Notes under the pieces: model-generated
What the model was told of the DNA's origin: nothing
Databases searched by the model: none
Seen by the model: only the letters and a program-made list of their open reading frames with translations
Virus record (IMG/VR): IMGVR_UViG_3300010885_023486
Span: 1-32,947 of that record
DNA length: 32,947 nt
Reading direction: 5' to 3' (one strand)
Source of the DNA: a virus
Shown: piece after piece, positions 31,377-32,947 of the stretch
How the letters are laid out: each line of letters opens with the position of its first letter
Numbering within the stretch: the stretch's first letter is position 1
Made by a program: the position numbers and the translations under genes

Positions 31377-32066
31377 ATGACCATCCTCAAGCTACCAAAC
31401 GAAGGCGATACTCTGACCACACTGGTCGACCGCTGCGCAGTAGAGCAGGGCAAGTACGGTGACCAAGTGGTGTTCGAGTTCGGAGGCGACCGCCTCTACC
31501 TACCCAAGCTCAGCGCTGATCGCCAGCTCCTTCGATGTGGGTTCGATCAAGGTGGCGGCTCACCGCAGGTAGACTACGAACGGGTTGGCGGCAACACCCT
31601 ATGCTTCAAGCGGGACCACAACTCCAACGCCCCAGACAAGCCGTACTGGAGCATCACTATTGCCGATGGGTTTGACATTGCAGAGGCCAAGGCACCAGCC
31701 AGCAAGCGGCTCGTAGAGACCCCTCGCGTCGAGCGTAAGCTCGTCTCCTCAACGACCCGCAGTACGATGGCCAACCCGCCACAGCCAGCCTCTACGGGGC
31801 GCACACGGGCCAAGGTTGCACAGGCCTATGCCTGGTGTTTGGATACGGCAGTAGAGATGCAGGGCAAGGCGCTCCCCAAGGGCATCATGCCAACAGCAGA
31901 TTCGGTTCAAGCAGGAGCTGCAACCTTGATCATTCAGCTCGAGAAGTCCGGGCTGGTGTTCGAGACCCTGGAGTTGTCTGACGCAATCAAGGCGCTCAAC
32001 CTGGTACAGAAGCTTGGACTAGACCAGCCCTTGCCGCCGACGCTAAACGACGATCTTCCATTCTAA
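31377..32066 (+). CDS. Putative single-stranded DNA-binding protein with SSB-type tail (229 aa)
   Basis: 229 residues; GGAGAG lies eight bases before the ATG. The C-terminus ends N-D-D-L-P-F, the acidic tip with a final Phe that bacterial SSB and phage ssDNA-binding proteins use to recruit partner enzymes. The first ~100 residues are beta-rich (Q-V-V-F-E-F, Y-W-S-I-T-I-A), fitting an OB-like fold. The middle (about 115-140) is a Ser/Thr/Pro/Arg linker; a helical segment (about 140-215) follows. It lies between replication and HNH genes. The tail is seen directly; the OB fold is inference. Confidence 0.6.
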   Translation: MTILKLPNEGDTLTTLVDRCAVEQGKYGDQVVFEFGGDRLYLPKLSADRQLLRCGFDQGGGSPQVDYERVGGNTLCFKRDHNSNAPDKPYWSITIADGFDIAEAKAPASKRLVETPRVERKLVSSTTRSTMANPPQPASTGRTRAKVAQAYAWCLDTAVEMQGKALPKGIMPTADSVQAGAATLIIQLEKSGLVFETLELSDAIKALNLVQKLGLDQPLPPTLNDDLPF

Positions 32067-32068
32067 CC

Positions 32069-32461
32069 ATGTCCAATCCAAGAGAGGCCATCGAAGCGCG
32101 TATCGGGATCCAGGGGATCGAAGAACTCCACGATCAGCGCCGTACCCTAGTGAGCGTGGCGTCTGGACTCCGCGCCCTGCACGGGCCATTCGGTTCGGGC
32201 GAGGTTCGACGCAAGATTATTCTATCGGGTATCCGCGATAAGATACGGACACAGCACCAGGTATCAGGAACCAAGGTGACGGAGGCGGCACTCGATGACA
32301 AGGCCCATGCGTCCGCAGAATACGTGGCCTATGTAGATGACATGATTCGGCAGCGGGAGCAGTTAGTCCTGGTCGACAATAGTCTGCTCGAGATCAACGA
32401 CCTGATCACCCGGGACAACACCCTGGTGTACCACCTCACCGCTGAAGTGAAGTTGCAGTAA
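32069..32461 (+). CDS. Unknown helical, coiled-coil-like protein (130 aa)
   Basis: 130 residues, nearly all helical, with heptad-like hydrophobics (I-E-E-L-H-D-Q-R-R-T-L at 17-27 and a C-terminal M-I-R-Q-R-E-Q-L-V-L-V stretch). It starts two bases after the SSB-like gene and its stop overlaps the next ATG (TAATG). No recognised family; probably part of the recombination/replication cluster. Confidence 0.55.
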   Translation: MSNPREAIEARIGIQGIEELHDQRRTLVSVASGLRALHGPFGSGEVRRKIILSGIRDKIRTQHQVSGTKVTEAALDDKAHASAEYVAYVDDMIRQREQLVLVDNSLLEINDLITRDNTLVYHLTAEVKLQ

Positions 32462-32850
32462 TGCTCAAGCGAAAGAAGAAACATCCAACTCACGCCAACC
32501 TCAAGGCGAAGCTCCCAAAGTCTCGTCGCCCCATCAACAAGGTGAACCCCGTGCGGAGGGCACGGGAGTTCGCTCGTTGCTACGGCAGCAAGGCGCGAGT
32601 CGCATTTATCAAGACGCTCGCCTGTGTGGTGTGCGGGGCAACCCCCTCCGATAACGCGCATATCCACGGGAGCAAGAGTGGCATGGGTCGGAAGGCCGAC
32701 TACGCCGACATCATTCCGCTGTGCCGGAAGTGCCACACGCTCTATGACGAATACAAAATAAAGCTCGACCCCGCTGGCCTTCGGCTGGTGGCTGCCTCGC
32801 TGGAGATGTACACCACATGGACGTTGCCCCGCAGCGTGGAGGACGCATGA
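32461..32850 (+). CDS. HNH-nuclease-like protein (129 aa)
   Basis: 129 residues, with a very basic N-terminus (K-R-K-K-K-H). A zinc-bound HNH motif is visible: C55xxC58, A-H-I-H at 66-69, and P-L-C-R-K-C-H at 86-92. The spacing resembles phage recombination-associated HNH proteins (Ref/DUF968-like), which cut or bind DNA near RecA or Holliday structures. A basic N-terminus would bind DNA. It overlaps the gene before by one base and the next by four. Confidence 0.72.
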   Translation: MLKRKKKHPTHANLKAKLPKSRRPINKVNPVRRAREFARCYGSKARVAFIKTLACVVCGATPSDNAHIHGSKSGMGRKADYADIIPLCRKCHTLYDEYKIKLDPAGLRLVAASLEMYTTWTLPRSVEDA

Positions 32851-32947
32851 ACGAGGAAGACGTATTCCGAAAGAAGCAGCCGCCCACCTTCGGCTTGTTT
32901 GAGACTGGCGCGACGTTGCGCGACACGGGCATGGCACAGGCAGACGC
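32847..32947 (+). CDS. Truncated small gene at right edge
   Basis: An ATG in an ATGA overlap with the HNH gene opens a frame of 33 codons that runs off the window. The start is M-N-E-E-D-V-F-R-K-K, then F-G-L-F and D-T-G-M-A-Q-A. The end is missing, so no function can be assigned, but the coupling makes it a likely real gene. Confidence 0.5.
   Translation, partial: MNEEDVFRKKQPPTFGLFETGATLRDTGMAQAD

Overview
The window is part of the genome of a double-stranded DNA tailed bacteriophage. The portal/scaffold/capsid order, the run of ejection-type proteins and the absence of a tape-measure or tail-tube/sheath set point to a short-tailed podovirus. I see no integrase, bacterial housekeeping gene, rRNA or tRNA, so nothing identifies a host. 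Genes are tightly packed with ATGA, GTGA and TAATG overlaps. Shine-Dalgarno-like sequences such as AAGGAG precede many starts, so the host is a bacterium with ordinary translation signals. Most coding DNA is fairly GC-rich. The lysozyme end of the 1298-residue virion protein and the beta-propeller parts of two fibres look less so.

Minus-strand arm (1-24232, transcribed right to left). First comes the packaging block: small terminase, a phage N6-adenine methyltransferase and large terminase. It is followed by small structural genes, one of them a 50-residue ORF that is easy to miss, and then three tandem paralogous fibre genes. Next are three small genes, the portal, scaffold, major capsid protein, a probable decoration protein, head-tail connector candidates and a large nozzle-like tail protein. 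Then come four ejection-type proteins; the last and largest ends in a GH24-type lysozyme domain. The arm ends with two small membrane proteins (holin/spanin candidates) and the first 69 codons of a CHAP-type endolysin that runs off the left edge.

Divergent control region (24233-25253). About 1 kb without a convincing gene separates the two arms. It holds strong hairpins, tandem 18-bp dyads built on TGTCC/GGACA, a 30-bp tandem repeat array with internal dyads, and two further inverted repeats near the likely rightward promoter. It is a good candidate for the regulatory switch and possibly the replication origin.

Plus-strand arm (25254-32947). The first operon encodes a DUF5710-like protein, two paralogous DUF7448-like proteins, an unknown helical protein, a Cys-rich amidoligase and a GlmS-type class II glutamine amidotransferase. 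Amidoligase plus glutaminase make a plausible peptide-bond or amide-forming modification system, the most unusual metabolic content here. Downstream are replication genes (a DUF1376 initiator-like protein overlapping a G39P-like helicase loader), a helix-turn-helix regulator behind a good sigma70-type promoter, small unknown genes, a protein with an SSB-type DDLPF tail, an HNH nuclease-like protein and a truncated last gene.

The most striking non-coding signal is a perfect 16-bp palindrome, TGTTCCACGTGGAACA, inside the 3' end of the small terminase gene. It matches the bacterial chromosomal parS site bound by ParB, yet no ParA or ParB gene is in the window.
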